DNA of 58,962 nucleotides from Nibrella saemangeumensis (GCF_039541915.1 NZ_BAABHD010000071.1:1-58962); one strand, 5' to 3'; positions 18,654 to 27,916 are shown, counted from the first letter of the stretch. The notes: generated by a model from the letters alone, not told the origin. Translations and numbers: made by a program.

Positions 18654-20030
18654 TCAGGAAGTCGTGGGCAGGCGGACGGTAATGCGGGTACCGACACCGA
18701 GATCTGACTCTACCTCGATCAGGCCGTGGTGCAGCAGCACAATCCGTCGCGTCAAAGGCAGGCCAATGCCGTAACCCTTGACCTGCCGGGCGTTTTCGGC
18801 CCGGAAGAAAGGCTCGTAGATATACGGCATATCTTTTTCGCTGATGCCGATGCCCGTGTCTGAGAACCGGACGGTAGCCCATTCTTGATCAATGCCCAGC
18901 ACCACCTCCACCTGGTGGTTGGCCGAAAACTTACAGGCATTTTCCATCAGGTTCAGAAAAGCCGAGATCAGCAGGGACTCTTCGCCTTTCACCAGCAGCG
19001 AGGGCTGTTCCATTTCCATACTTTCATCAAACGAAAACAGCACCTGATACTCGGGTTGCTTTTCTTTCAACATTTTGGCAGCCTGGTAAATGGCCTCGTC
19101 AAGGGCTACCTCCCGCCAGGCCATCGCGACTTCGTCGACGCTCACCTGCGCCAGTTGCAGCAAGTCGTTGGCCAGGCGGTTGATCTGCCGGATGGCATCC
19201 ATTACGGTCCGCCACTTGGCTTCGTGCTCCTCAACGGTACGCGGTTTGATCAGCGTTACTTCAATCTGCCCGGTAATGATGGTCAACGGAGTTCGCAATT
19301 CGTGGGAGGCATTGGCCACAAATGTCCGCTGCAGGTCAAAAGCCGTCTGGATGCGGCCGAGGAGTTGATTAAAGGTATACGCCAGTTGGGCAATCTCGTC
19401 GTGGTCGTTTCCCGCCTTGACGCGCTGGTTCAGGTTGGAAACGGTGATGGAATCGACCTGGCGAATCACCTCGGAGATCGGCCGCAGCGCCCGGCCGGCA
19501 TAGAACCAGCCGGTCAGGCCCAATAGCGTCAGGCTGAAGAGCAGTCCGATACTCAGGATGGTTCGCAGGTGGCGCAATTCTGTTAAGCCAAATTCATCGT
19601 ACCCCGACGCAATGACCACCAGTTCATGCCCCTGATTGCTGTATGCCACTCCGATAATCTCTTTGCTATCGTGCTCAAACCTGACTTCTTTCTCCTCCCT
19701 GATCTGGTTCAGTATCCTGGGCGTTGGTATCAGTTCATCGGGCGTGTCGTCGCTGGCATATACCAGCTGGTTCAGGGGGTTGTACACCGTGATCTGTTCC
19801 TCGGGCAGTGTCGTCAGATTATGCCGGTCGAACAGCCGCAGTACCCGGGCGTTAAGTTCTTCAGAATGCATCAGCATTCGGGCGTTCCACCGGGCTTTGT
19901 CCACCAGCCGCGAATAAAAATCCTTCTGCCGGAAATAGGCTGACGTAAAGTAGATGGCAATCGTGAACAGGATCAGGTTGGCCGCCACCACCAACAGAAA
20001 ATTAATGGAAAGTCTCGTTCGTACGTTCAT
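18654..20030 (-). CDS. two-component sensor histidine kinase
   Basis: 458 residues. Two membrane helices (about 9-30 and 157-176) bracket a 125-residue periplasmic sensor region, followed by HAMP (about 178-232), HisKA with phospho-acceptor H243 in NASHELRTP, and HATPase_c with N-box NLMENACKF, G1 DTGIGISEKD and G2 GYGIGLPLTRR. This is the EnvZ/CusS-like architecture. Its start is 3 bp after the stop of the response regulator gene, so the pair is co-transcribed and should signal to it. The stimulus is not evident. Confidence 0.93.
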   Translation of the reverse strand: MNVRTRLSINFLLVVAANLILFTIAIYFTSAYFRQKDFYSRLVDKARWNARMLMHSEELNARVLRLFDRHNLTTLPEEQITVYNPLNQLVYASDDTPDELIPTPRILNQIREEKEVRFEHDSKEIIGVAYSNQGHELVVIASGYDEFGLTELRHLRTILSIGLLFSLTLLGLTGWFYAGRALRPISEVIRQVDSITVSNLNQRVKAGNDHDEIAQLAYTFNQLLGRIQTAFDLQRTFVANASHELRTPLTIITGQIEVTLIKPRTVEEHEAKWRTVMDAIRQINRLANDLLQLAQVSVDEVAMAWREVALDEAIYQAAKMLKEKQPEYQVLFSFDESMEMEQPSLLVKGEESLLISAFLNLMENACKFSANHQVEVVLGIDQEWATVRFSDTGIGISEKDMPYIYEPFFRAENARQVKGYGIGLPLTRRIVLLHHGLIEVESDLGVGTRITVRLPTTS

Positions 20031-20033
20031 TCA

Positions 20034-20717
20034 TCAGTCGTCGGAGTCCTTCATAATATAGCCTATGCCACTGAGCGTATGGATCAGCTTGGGCGAGAAG
20101 TCTTTATCGATTTTCTTCCGCAGGTAATTTACATAGACATCGACCACGTTTGTACCGGTATCGAAGGTAACATCCCAGACATTCTGGGCAATTTCGGAGC
20201 GGCTCAGGGCTTTGTTGGGATGCTTCATAAAAAACTCCAGCAGCGCCAGTTCCCGGGCCGTCAGGTTAATCTTCTGACTGTCCCGTTTCACTACCTTGCT
20301 GTTCAGGTTCAGTTCAAGGTCGGCCATTTTGAGCACCACCGACTCAGCCGGAATGGCCGCGTACCGGCGGTTCAATGCCCGCAGCCGGGCCATCAGCTCC
20401 CGAAATTCAAACGGCTTAACCAGATAGTCGTCGGCACCGGCATCAAATCCCGTCAGTTTGTCTTCGGTACTGCCCAGGGCGGTAAGCATCAGGATAGGCA
20501 GGTCATGGTGCCGGTTTCGAACAATTTTGCAGAACTCAAAGCCGTTGACGATCGGCAGGTTGATATCCAGAATGATGGTTGAATAATCGTTGGCCGCCAG
20601 CATCTGCTGCCCAACCATGGCGTCAGGGGCGATATCGGCCTGTAAGCCGAAATCTTCCAACCCACTTTTGATAAAGGAAGCTACTTCTTTTTCATCTTCG
20701 ACAATCAACAGGCGCAT
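20034..20717 (-). CDS. OmpR/PhoB-family response regulator
   Basis: 227 residues from the ATG at 20717 (MRLLIVEDEKEV). Receiver domain 1-120 with acidic residues E7/D8, phospho-acceptor D51 (LDINLP) and lysine in LVKPF, then a winged-helix DNA-binding domain (about 130-225, ending DVYVNYLRKKIDKDF). The frame is open upstream to 20999, but those residues overlap the divergent LytTR gene and lack the family pattern. ATGs at 20738 and 20744 are also possible. It is the first gene of the operon with the sensor kinase. Confidence 0.92.
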   Translation of the reverse strand: MRLLIVEDEKEVASFIKSGLEDFGLQADIAPDAMVGQQMLAANDYSTIILDINLPIVNGFEFCKIVRNRHHDLPILMLTALGSTEDKLTGFDAGADDYLVKPFEFRELMARLRALNRRYAAIPAESVVLKMADLELNLNSKVVKRDSQKINLTARELALLEFFMKHPNKALSRSEIAQNVWDVTFDTGTNVVDVYVNYLRKKIDKDFSPKLIHTLSGIGYIMKDSDD

Positions 20718-20922
20718 AGGTAGTATAGTTTGGTTCATAGTCATGAATGGCAATGGGTAGAGCATTTGCTGAATAAACCCGGAACCGGCTACTATGTTCT
20801 TTCGGGACAAGTAGTTAGGCCTGAAAAAGTAACGATAATCTCCCGGCAAACAAGCCATTTTAACAGGAAAACCCAGGGTATACCGGTAGCTTTTCGTTAA
20901 ATTCGACCATTCGTTTACCCGT

Positions 20923-21789
20923 ATGCATCCGATACAGTATCCCGATCGCTGGCTCCGGCTCGTTGGCGTGCCGGTTTGGGGGCTTATTTTCCGCCACATC
21001 GGTGAACCGGCCCCGCTGATCGATCTCCTTCGAAATCCCGTTTATTATGCCGATCTGGCCGTGTGCATCCTGGGTATGTTTCTGGTTTGGGAACTGAACC
21101 GGTGGCTTATCCGAACACTGGACCAGCGGTACTCCTGGGCGACGCAAACCCTGCCGCGCCTGATGATTCAGGGCCTGATGGCCTACAGCCTGACCGGCCT
21201 GCTGGTGCTGGCCCTCAGTTTTGTGTATAACGACCTGATCATCGACCGGCCGGCCCCGTTCAATATCAGCGTCGTATTCGTCACCGATATCCCTACCAGT
21301 CTGCTCTTCACCACCATCCTGCACCTGCTTTACACGTTGTGGTGGCTAATTGTTTACCACCGGCATACGGTAGCCGGACTGCAACGGCAGATTGATACAC
21401 TGAAGACGGAGAGTGATAGGCGAACCGAACCGGCCGATGCCCGTAGTCCTGCAAAAAAAACCCTGCTGGTCAACCAGGGCCGGGGCTTCGTTCCGGTGCC
21501 AACATCGGAGGTAGCCTACATTTTTATCACAAACGAAATGAGCGTTGTCAAGACGGCCGATAACCAATCGTTTACCGTAGATGCCACGCTGGAGCAGCTA
21601 ACCGAGCAGTTACCGGCCGAGGATTTCTTCCGGATAAACCGGCAGTTTATTGCCAACCGCCAGTGCATCCGCAAAGTCGAAAACGACGGTTCCGGACGCC
21701 TGCTACTGCAACTCCAGCCTTCCTGTAACGATGAGGTGGCCGTCAGCCGCCGACGCGCTCCCGAATTCCGGCAGTGGATGGGCGTATAG
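20923..21789 (+). CDS. membrane-bound LytTR-type transcription regulator
   Basis: 288 residues. Four hydrophobic segments in the first half (about 13-27, 40-57, 77-100, 112-140) are followed by a short linker and a C-terminal LytTR DNA-binding domain (about 180-285: DFFRINRQFIANRQCI, then the basic end VSRRRAPEFRQWMG). It has no receiver domain, so it is probably regulated through its membrane part or a partner kinase elsewhere. It is divergent from the response regulator, with 205 bp between the starts. Confidence 0.87.
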   Translation: MHPIQYPDRWLRLVGVPVWGLIFRHIGEPAPLIDLLRNPVYYADLAVCILGMFLVWELNRWLIRTLDQRYSWATQTLPRLMIQGLMAYSLTGLLVLALSFVYNDLIIDRPAPFNISVVFVTDIPTSLLFTTILHLLYTLWWLIVYHRHTVAGLQRQIDTLKTESDRRTEPADARSPAKKTLLVNQGRGFVPVPTSEVAYIFITNEMSVVKTADNQSFTVDATLEQLTEQLPAEDFFRINRQFIANRQCIRKVENDGSGRLLLQLQPSCNDEVAVSRRRAPEFRQWMGV

Positions 21790-21799
21790 GTAATTCTTT

Positions 21800-23239
21800 T
21801 TAGTCTCTTCCCATCTTCGCCAGCATCAGCTTCGCCCAATAATTATTGGCATCCAGTTTCAGGGCCTGTTCAAAAGCGGCTTTGGCTTTTTCTTTGTCGT
21901 TCAGGCCGAAATAAGCGTCACCCAGCGCTTCGTATGGCCAGGCTGCGGTGGGGTTTTCCAGAGCCGCTATTTCGGCTAATTCCAGCGCCTGCTGGTGGCG
22001 TTTTACATCATTCAGGCCATTGAAGAGATTGATGTAGTCGCCCGTTCCGGGCTTGTATTCGTAGCCAGTCTTCAGAATTTCAGAAAAGCGGCTTTTTACA
22101 TCGGCAAAGCCTTTTGTGTCAATATCGCTGATAACGGAGCGGACAAATTCGCGTTTCGGCATTTCGGTTTCACCGGTATAGACAATATCCAGCATCTTTC
22201 GGGATACCTCCTTGGGGTTCAGATGCTGATTGATCAGTACAACTACAGTGTAGCCGTCCTCCGGCACCAACCGCAGGTCGGCCGACGCCCCGGCCGACCC
22301 GCCGTCGTGTGATACCTGCGTTTTACCATGTTGCTGACTAATAGCCCAGCCATAGCCGTAGTCTGAGTCTTTCCGCTGCGCAATTCGGGGCGACCACATC
22401 TGCTGCCGCAGATCGGCTGGGAAAGTGGTTTGCACCCAATGCCCAAAGCGCCAGAGATCGACAGCATTGGCCATTAGTCCGCCATCGCCCATTGCCGGAT
22501 CCTGACGGATGGCTACGGCCTGGTAGACTTTATCGGTCAGGAGTTCGTAGGGCATGGCCTCTTCGGGCGCTTTGAAACCTTTCGGAACCAGGTACGAATT
22601 GGTCATACCTGCTTTAGAGAATATGTAGTTCTGCAGAGTGGTGCCGAAGTCTTTTCCCGTTACCTTTTCAACAATCCGGCCCAGCAAAATAAAGCCCGAG
22701 TTGGAGTACCGGAACTGCTTCCCAACTGTGTCTTTGTCCGATACCCTGGCTACTACCATCGGCATCAGGTCGTGGTGCGATTTGGCTGTTGCCCGAATTG
22801 TGTCGTAATCCGGGTGCAGCATGTAGTTACCCGTATTGCCGGTATGGGACAGCAGATGATACACCTTAATGTTGTTGCCGTTCGGGATGTGGTATTCCGG
22901 CAGGTAGTCGTTCACCGGCCTTTGTAAATCCACCTTTCCCTCCTTCACCAGTTGCATCAGCACCGTTGCCGTGAGCGCTTTGCCAACCGACGCAATAGTA
23001 AAATTGGTCGTCGGCCTAATGGAGATCTGCCGCTCCCGGTCGGCCAAACCGAAGGCTTTATGATAGAGTACCCTGTCTCCTTTTGCCAGTAAAACCACGC
23101 CGGAGAAGTAGCGTTGGTCGACGTAGCGCTGCATCAGCCCATCCAGGCGATTGGTCAGGTCTGACTGGGCAAACATCGGGGCATTAGCTGCCAGCAGCAT
23201 CAGGCTGGCCAGCCAGCTTTGTTTTGCGAATCGTGTCAT
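21800..23239 (-). CDS. class C beta-lactamase-family serine hydrolase with C-terminal TPR-like repeat
   Basis: 479 residues. Signal peptide 1-24 (ending NAPMFAQ). The beta-lactamase/DD-peptidase fold carries S84-x-x-K87 (ASVGK), Y178-S-N180 and a third motif SHDGG. A tetratricopeptide-like pair at about 425-470 (AWPYEALGDAYFGLNDKEKA) follows. This layout is common in Bacteroidota exported esterases/peptidases; the substrate is unknown. The start overlaps the end of the MarR gene by 56 bp, so the signal peptide is encoded inside the MarR frame. Co-transcription and translational coupling are likely. Confidence 0.9.
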   Translation of the reverse strand: MTRFAKQSWLASLMLLAANAPMFAQSDLTNRLDGLMQRYVDQRYFSGVVLLAKGDRVLYHKAFGLADRERQISIRPTTNFTIASVGKALTATVLMQLVKEGKVDLQRPVNDYLPEYHIPNGNNIKVYHLLSHTGNTGNYMLHPDYDTIRATAKSHHDLMPMVVARVSDKDTVGKQFRYSNSGFILLGRIVEKVTGKDFGTTLQNYIFSKAGMTNSYLVPKGFKAPEEAMPYELLTDKVYQAVAIRQDPAMGDGGLMANAVDLWRFGHWVQTTFPADLRQQMWSPRIAQRKDSDYGYGWAISQQHGKTQVSHDGGSAGASADLRLVPEDGYTVVVLINQHLNPKEVSRKMLDIVYTGETEMPKREFVRSVISDIDTKGFADVKSRFSEILKTGYEYKPGTGDYINLFNGLNDVKRHQQALELAEIAALENPTAAWPYEALGDAYFGLNDKEKAKAAFEQALKLDANNYWAKLMLAKMGRD

Positions 23240-23675
23240 GTTTGTGTGGTGTGGATAGACAATTGGTAAAAATTACGTCGAGAATTATCTTTAGTTGGTC
23301 AATATCTTTTTCGTTCAGTCCTTCCAGCGCCAGACGCCGGTAGTTATGCACAATGGGCGTTACCACGTTCATCAGCCGCTGGCCGGATTCGGTCAATTGC
23401 ATATCCAGCTTCCGGCGGTCGCTGGCGCTCGGCGTCCGTACAATCAGCTTCTTCTTCACCAGCAATTCGATAATGCGCGCCACCGATGCCTGATCCTTGA
23501 ATATCCGCTCACCGATTTCCACCTGTCCCAGTTCCGGCGAATCGCGGATGACGTTCAGTACCAGCCACTGGTCTATGGTAATATCAATACCAGCGTGATC
23601 AATATGTGCCTGCGCAAACTGCCGGTAGCGCTTTATGGTCTTCTCGAGTGAATAAAAAATAACTTCGTTCAGCAT
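23184..23675 (-). CDS. MarR-family transcriptional regulator
   Basis: 163 residues. Winged-helix MarR core at about 30-130: ITIDQWLVLNVIRDSPELGQ, the recognition region QASVARIIELLVKKKLI, then the wing RTPSASDRRKLDMQLTESG. The C-terminal 25 residues (STPHKHDTIRK...) are polar and lie in the region that overlaps the hydrolase gene. MarR proteins are usually dimeric repressors released by small ligands; this one probably controls itself and the downstream hydrolase. Confidence 0.9.
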   Translation of the reverse strand: MLNEVIFYSLEKTIKRYRQFAQAHIDHAGIDITIDQWLVLNVIRDSPELGQVEIGERIFKDQASVARIIELLVKKKLIVRTPSASDRRKLDMQLTESGQRLMNVVTPIVHNYRRLALEGLNEKDIDQLKIILDVIFTNCLSTPHKHDTIRKTKLAGQPDAAGS

Positions 23676-23754
23676 AAGGTTAAGCGTTCGTATTTCAAAT
23701 TTCTATGATATATCATATAAATACAACACTAATGTAAACTTTTTTAGTAAACGG

Positions 23755-23807
23755 TAAAAAGCAAAGCGAACCGATCGCCTTAGGACAATCCGTTTGCTTT
23801 GCTTTTA
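23755..23807 (-). terminator. intrinsic terminator after the lipoprotein hydrolase gene
   Basis: An inverted repeat with outer arms GTAAAAAGCAAAGC and GCTTTGCTTTTAC (one extra A in one arm). On the minus strand it ends in a T-run. It lies 44 bp beyond the stop of the minus-strand hydrolase (23851) and upstream of the MarR gene, separating two transcription units. Confidence 0.65.
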
Positions 23808-23850
23808 CCCAGGTTTTTAGCTCTCTATTTTTATGACTGCTGCGATATGG

Positions 23851-25002
23851 CTACTGAAGTACGCGCTCAATTATTCCCTTATTGGCCGGAATGCCTTTGT
23901 TCATAAAGAGGACGACGGTGGCTTGACGCGCCGGGAAATACAGCCAGTTGGCGTCTATACCTATAACACCTCCGTTATGTCCATAGCCAGTTGCCAACGG
24001 AAGATTCCAGGTTTCCATACCGAAGCCGTATTCACAGTCACCATTCGGGCAGGACGGCAGCCGGACCGATGACTTCATCTCCTCCAGCGAGGCTGCGCTG
24101 AGTAGTTTACCCCCAAACAGCGCGTCGGAGAACTTCAGTACGTCAGAGACGGTGGTAATCAGGCCACCGGGGGCTCCGCCATCGTCGTAAGCCCGCTCCC
24201 AGTCGCTGACGTCCAGCAGCCGGCCATCGCCGTACAGGTCGAAATAGCTGCGGGCTACGCGGGGGTCGTTGCGCTTTTCAAGGTAAGAATCCGTCATACC
24301 GGCGGGTGCCAGAATACCTTCCTGCATAGAGTCCTTCAGCGATTTGCCGGATGCTTTCTCGATAATCATCCCCAGTAGCAGATAGCCGGTATTGCTGTAC
24401 CTGTATACATTCCCGGGCTCGCCGTAGAGCGGCTTTTCGTAGATGAACCGTTGCAGAATCTTCTCCGGCTGCGTCATATCGGCGTCCTGCGGCCGGTTTA
24501 TCAGCGCCAGTTGAAACGGTATGTTATCACTACCGGTGTTGAGAACCCCGCTGGTATGGGTCAGCAGGTGCCGGATGGTTATTTGTCCGGCTTGCGGGAT
24601 GGTACCGGCCGTTTGCGGCAGCCATTGGCTCAGCTTATCATCCAGTTTCAGTTTTCCCTGTTCGGTCAGTTTCAGGACCAGGGTAGCCACCAGGGTTTTG
24701 GTGATGCTGCCCACGCGTATCCGTTCATCCCCACGCATCGGGGTCTGGTGCTCCAGATTCGATTTGCCAGTCGCTCCGATCCATAGGCCATGGGTTGGGG
24801 TTTTCACCAGCATGATGGCACCCGGTGCCTCGTGTTGCTGCCGGTATTTCTCCAGTTCACCCTGGTAGAACGAATGCTTAGGGTGAAGACTGTAATCCGC
24901 CCGGTTGTCGGCCGGGGCCACTGGTGCAGGAACGTCGGTATCGCAGGCCAGCAGGCTGCTCATAATCAGGGCGTACCCAACGAATGCATGTACTTGTTTC
25001 AT
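23851..25002 (-). CDS. lipoprotein class C beta-lactamase-family serine hydrolase
   Basis: 383 residues. A lipoprotein signal peptide ends at the lipobox LLAC with C20. The catalytic domain has S99-x-x-K102 (GSITK), YSN in VYRYSNTGY and HNG in GYGHNGG. These are the three hallmarks of the serine beta-lactamase/D-alanyl-D-alanine carboxypeptidase clan; most such Bacteroidota proteins are not antibiotic-resistance enzymes. It follows the outer-membrane protein gene at 25040 with a 37-bp gap and is probably co-transcribed with it. Confidence 0.9.
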   Translation of the reverse strand: MKQVHAFVGYALIMSSLLACDTDVPAPVAPADNRADYSLHPKHSFYQGELEKYRQQHEAPGAIMLVKTPTHGLWIGATGKSNLEHQTPMRGDERIRVGSITKTLVATLVLKLTEQGKLKLDDKLSQWLPQTAGTIPQAGQITIRHLLTHTSGVLNTGSDNIPFQLALINRPQDADMTQPEKILQRFIYEKPLYGEPGNVYRYSNTGYLLLGMIIEKASGKSLKDSMQEGILAPAGMTDSYLEKRNDPRVARSYFDLYGDGRLLDVSDWERAYDDGGAPGGLITTVSDVLKFSDALFGGKLLSAASLEEMKSSVRLPSCPNGDCEYGFGMETWNLPLATGYGHNGGVIGIDANWLYFPARQATVVLFMNKGIPANKGIIERVLQ

Positions 25003-25039
25003 GGTGTTGTTTTTCTTGTGTGGATAGTGACTACTAATT

Positions 25040-25639
25040 TTATCGGCTCAGACTCAGGCGGGCACCTACGTGCAGGGCTTTATGCGGCAATACCGGTACG
25101 TCCTGAACAACAGGCATCTCGCCAAACACTTCATAGCGGGAGAATACCGAAGTGCGCTGATTGATGCGGTAGCCGGCACCGAGCCCGAGCGTAGGCATGA
25201 ACTTATGCAGGTGCGGAGAGACTCTGGTGAATTCACCGCCTGCTGACCGGTACATCGGCACCGTCGGGATCAGGTGGAGGTACCCACCGCCGATGGTAGC
25301 ATCCAGGTAGAGCGGCCCTATGAATTTCCGGTACCCAAATTCACTACTCACAAACAGGCCGTGATGCAGAGCGCGGTGATGGTAATATCCGAGGTTTACC
25401 GTCTGGAAAAGCTGTGAACCGGGCCGGTTGCGATAGTACAGTTCTGTACCAATGCGTACGCCTACGTTCGGCTTCTCAAAAAAACCTTTGAATGTAGGTA
25501 AACTGATGGATTCGGAGAACACCGATACGGTAATCGGTGAGGAGAGCGGGCGACGGGGACCGGGCGCATCCTGCGCATTGGATACCCCTGCGGCCATACT
25601 TGCCCAAAGGATGAGCATAGCGAGTACTTTGCGTTGCAT
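25040..25639 (-). CDS. predicted outer-membrane beta-barrel protein, function unknown
   Basis: 199 residues. Signal peptide 1-22 (MASMAAGVSNAQ-like end, cleavage near NAQ). The remainder alternates hydrophobic and polar residues in short glycine/aromatic-rich segments (VGVRIGTELYY, VNLGYYHHRA, LYLDATIGGGY, LGLGAGYRI) and ends in a strand (ALHVGARLSLSR), the pattern of a small barrel of about eight strands. No named family recognised. It is the first gene of a likely two-gene operon with the downstream lipoprotein hydrolase. Confidence 0.7.
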   Translation of the reverse strand: MQRKVLAMLILWASMAAGVSNAQDAPGPRRPLSSPITVSVFSESISLPTFKGFFEKPNVGVRIGTELYYRNRPGSQLFQTVNLGYYHHRALHHGLFVSSEFGYRKFIGPLYLDATIGGGYLHLIPTVPMYRSAGGEFTRVSPHLHKFMPTLGLGAGYRINQRTSVFSRYEVFGEMPVVQDVPVLPHKALHVGARLSLSR

Positions 25640-25820
25640 GTGTTTGACGTTTTTGTGTGGATAGAAATTTACCGGGACAAAATTCGGCCTAAAAACGATG
25701 CTGTGGGGGTTTTCAAGCGCCGAACGGCATGGAAATGGACCCGAACGACCTGAACGGCGGGGTAAAGCGCCGGTTAAAAATGCTGAATGGAAGAGCTATT
25801 TTCGGCTACCAAAAACAAAA

Positions 25821-25840
25821 AGCCGGGTACTTGCCCGACT
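25821..25840 (-). terminator. intrinsic terminator
   Basis: A 7-bp stem (AGCCGGG / CCCGACT, one G-T pair on the minus strand, 6-nt loop) preceded by an A-rich run at 25809-25820 that becomes a T-run on the minus strand. It sits 28 bp past the stop of the 156-aa gene. Confidence 0.7.
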
Positions 25841-25867
25841 TTGATTAGCTCTAATTACAGGAAGCCG

Positions 25868-26338
25868 TTATGACTCCTGCTTTTTATTACGCTCATCAAT
25901 TCGCGCCTGTGCTTTTGGGCTGATGGCTCCCCGGCGGGTAAGGGTCCGTATCTTGTCGACCGGCCGGAACCGCAGGGCCGTCCAGTCTTCGTCAATAGAA
26001 ATCTGCCGGACGGGTTCAAAGTTATGCTGCCCCAGACTGGCCCAGCCGCTATCGCGGTTGAACTCACATTGGTAGCGTTTGGAGGTACCCTTGGGGTACG
26101 ATATCCAAAGGCCCCCGTCATCGGCCAGAAGCGCTACCGCAACCTGGCTGTAGCGCTCTACCTCATCCAGCCTGGTGGCGAATGCCTGGATAAAGCCATA
26201 CGATGTGTCCTGCGGCTCGGTATGGATGGCATGGGGCAGGCTGCGAATCTTCGTCAGGTAGTCGGCGGGGGCGTTCAGGATCAGCAGGGGGCCGGCGGTC
26301 CTGATCTGAAGGTTTTTGATGAATTTGAGTTCTTCCAT
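25868..26338 (-). CDS. conserved hypothetical protein, DUF3052-like
   Basis: 156 residues, cytosolic. The pattern LLILNAPADY near residue 18, then ADDGGLWISYPKGTSK at about 73-88 and DSGWASLG resembles the DUF3052-type family (a short Rossmann-like protein of unknown function), recognised by eye only. The tail is basic (ARIDERNKKQES). It appears monocistronic and divergent from the 111-aa gene. Confidence 0.6.
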   Translation of the reverse strand: MEELKFIKNLQIRTAGPLLILNAPADYLTKIRSLPHAIHTEPQDTSYGFIQAFATRLDEVERYSQVAVALLADDGGLWISYPKGTSKRYQCEFNRDSGWASLGQHNFEPVRQISIDEDWTALRFRPVDKIRTLTRRGAISPKAQARIDERNKKQES

Positions 26339-26496
26339 AGCAGCCTGTTTAGCAGAATTTTGTTGTTTTGTCGGGCGGACGAATCAACGAAAATCTGCTT
26401 TTGTTTGCAACGGCTTGTCCCTTCCAATAACATTTCTGCTGGTGACAGGCCGTCTTTTCGTTTAGCTGTCAATATTCATTTTGTATAACCTCAGTT

Positions 26497-26832
26497 ATGA
26501 TTGATACACTCGAATCCTGGTCAAAACGGGACCTGCTGGCCCTGATTATGATATATGCCTCCAACGCCGATCTGACGGTGACGGAAGAAGAACAAAACCT
26601 CGTGAAGCGCAAGATCGGCTTTGACCATTTTAAAACCGCCCATGCTTTCTTTGAAAGTAACTCCGACTACGAGACATTACAGGCTATTCTTCAGTTAAAA
26701 GATCGCTTTTATCCCGGCGAACGGGGCAAAGAAGCTATTATGGAGTATCTGGAGGAATTATTTGACTCCGATAGCGAGTACACCGGCCATGAACAGATTT
26801 TTCAGCGGTATCTGAGCCGCCTGCTTGACTAA
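26497..26832 (+). CDS. small all-helical protein, TerB-like
   Basis: 111 residues, acidic and all-helical by composition. LLALIMIYASNADLTVTEEE at 13-32 matches the first helices of TerB-like proteins, in which acidic residues can bind metal. The rest (FFESNSDYETLQAIL, YLEELFDSD) is also helical. The assignment is tentative. It is followed by its own terminator and has no obvious partner. Confidence 0.65.
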   Translation: MIDTLESWSKRDLLALIMIYASNADLTVTEEEQNLVKRKIGFDHFKTAHAFFESNSDYETLQAILQLKDRFYPGERGKEAIMEYLEELFDSDSEYTGHEQIFQRYLSRLLD

Positions 26833-26839
26833 CCCAAAG

Positions 26840-26867
26840 AGCCGGATCCATTCCGGCTTTCTTTTTT
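26840..26867 (+). terminator. intrinsic terminator of the 111-aa gene
   Basis: A perfect 7-bp stem (AGCCGGA / TCCGGCT, 5-nt loop) followed by a T-rich tract TTCTTTTTT, 8 bp after the stop codon at 26832. Confidence 0.85.
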
Positions 26868-26985
26868 CCTGCCCATCAAAAAGGGCTCCGGCGGCCTATA
26901 AACTACCAATTTGATAGATTTTCATAAACAACCGGACCAGCTTTGGGCTTTACCCCATGAAGCAATACTTAACTCAACGCATTGT

Positions 26986-27846
26986 ATGGAAATGGAAACT
27001 AAAATCCCTCCTCAACACCAGGAACAGCAACCCGGTCTGGAGCATGAAATGACACCCCGGCCGATCTACATCCGCGACAGCTATAAAGGGGCGGATAAAC
27101 TTAAAGGAAAAGTAGCCCTCATCACGGGAGGTGACAGCGGTATTGGCCGGGCCGTAGCCGTTCACTTTGCCCGTGAAGGTGCCGACGTAGCCATTGTGTA
27201 TACCCCACAGGAGCAGGAAGATGCCCAAAAAACCAAAGCCGAAGTGGAGAAAGAAGGAAAGCGCTGTCTTTTGTTGTCCGGCGACCTGCGTGACCCAAAA
27301 TTCTGTAGCCAGATCGTTGCCGATACGGTGAAGGAGTTTGGTAAGCTCAACATCCTGGTCAACAACGCAGCTGTGCAGTATCCCGAAGAAAGCTTTGAGG
27401 ATATTGCCGACGAAAACCTGGTGGCTACGTTTGAGACCAATATTCTGGCCATGTTCCGCGTGACCAAAGCGGCCATGAACCACCTGCAGGAAAATGACTC
27501 CATCATCAACACAACATCGGTGACGGCCTACCGGGGCAGTGAAACCCTGGTCGACTACTCCTCGACGAAAGGAGCCATTACGGCCTTTACCCGTTCGCTG
27601 TCAGGCAACCTGGCCGAGAAGAAGATCCGCGTCAACGGCGTAGCGCCCGGTCCGATCTGGACTCCGCTAATCCCGGCTACTTTTGATGAAGAGCGGGTGG
27701 CAAGCTTTGGGCAGGATACTCCGCTGAAGCGGCCCGGCCAGCCGGCCGAAGTAGCACCGGCCTACGTCTTTCTGGCCAGTGAGGATGCTTCCTACATTAC
27801 CGGCCAGGTCATTCACATCAACGGTGGCGAAATCATTAACGCGTAA
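26986..27846 (+). CDS. short-chain dehydrogenase/reductase, YghA/GsP39 type
   Basis: 286 residues from the ATG at 26986. NAD(P)-binding motif TGGDSGIG at 47-54, NNAA at about 126-129, and the catalytic Tyr191-x3-Lys195 (VDYSSTKGA). The 40-residue N-terminal extension (with PIYIRDSYKGADKL) is typical of the general-stress-protein 39/YghA group of SDRs. The frame is open to a TTG at 26911, but the ATG gives the normal family length. The physiological substrate is unknown; the group is linked to stress. A strong hairpin follows at 27861. Confidence 0.9.
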   Translation: MEMETKIPPQHQEQQPGLEHEMTPRPIYIRDSYKGADKLKGKVALITGGDSGIGRAVAVHFAREGADVAIVYTPQEQEDAQKTKAEVEKEGKRCLLLSGDLRDPKFCSQIVADTVKEFGKLNILVNNAAVQYPEESFEDIADENLVATFETNILAMFRVTKAAMNHLQENDSIINTTSVTAYRGSETLVDYSSTKGAITAFTRSLSGNLAEKKIRVNGVAPGPIWTPLIPATFDEERVASFGQDTPLKRPGQPAEVAPAYVFLASEDASYITGQVIHINGGEIINA

Positions 27847-27860
27847 CCGCGCAGCCAATA

Positions 27861-27916
27861 ATGAACGAAAAGTCCCGGATCGGTCCTGACGGAGCGTTCC
27901 GGGACTTTTCGTTCAT
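27861..27916 (+). terminator. strong intrinsic terminator after the SDR gene
   Basis: A perfect 19-bp inverted repeat (outer sequence ATGAACGAAAAGTCCCGGA and its complement at 27898-27916) with an 18-nt loop, 14 bp after the stop codon. Confidence 0.8.

Noticed and set aside
20718..20999. N-terminal extension of the response regulator
   Set aside because: It overlaps the divergent LytTR start and lacks receiver-domain features; the family starts at MRLLIVEDE.
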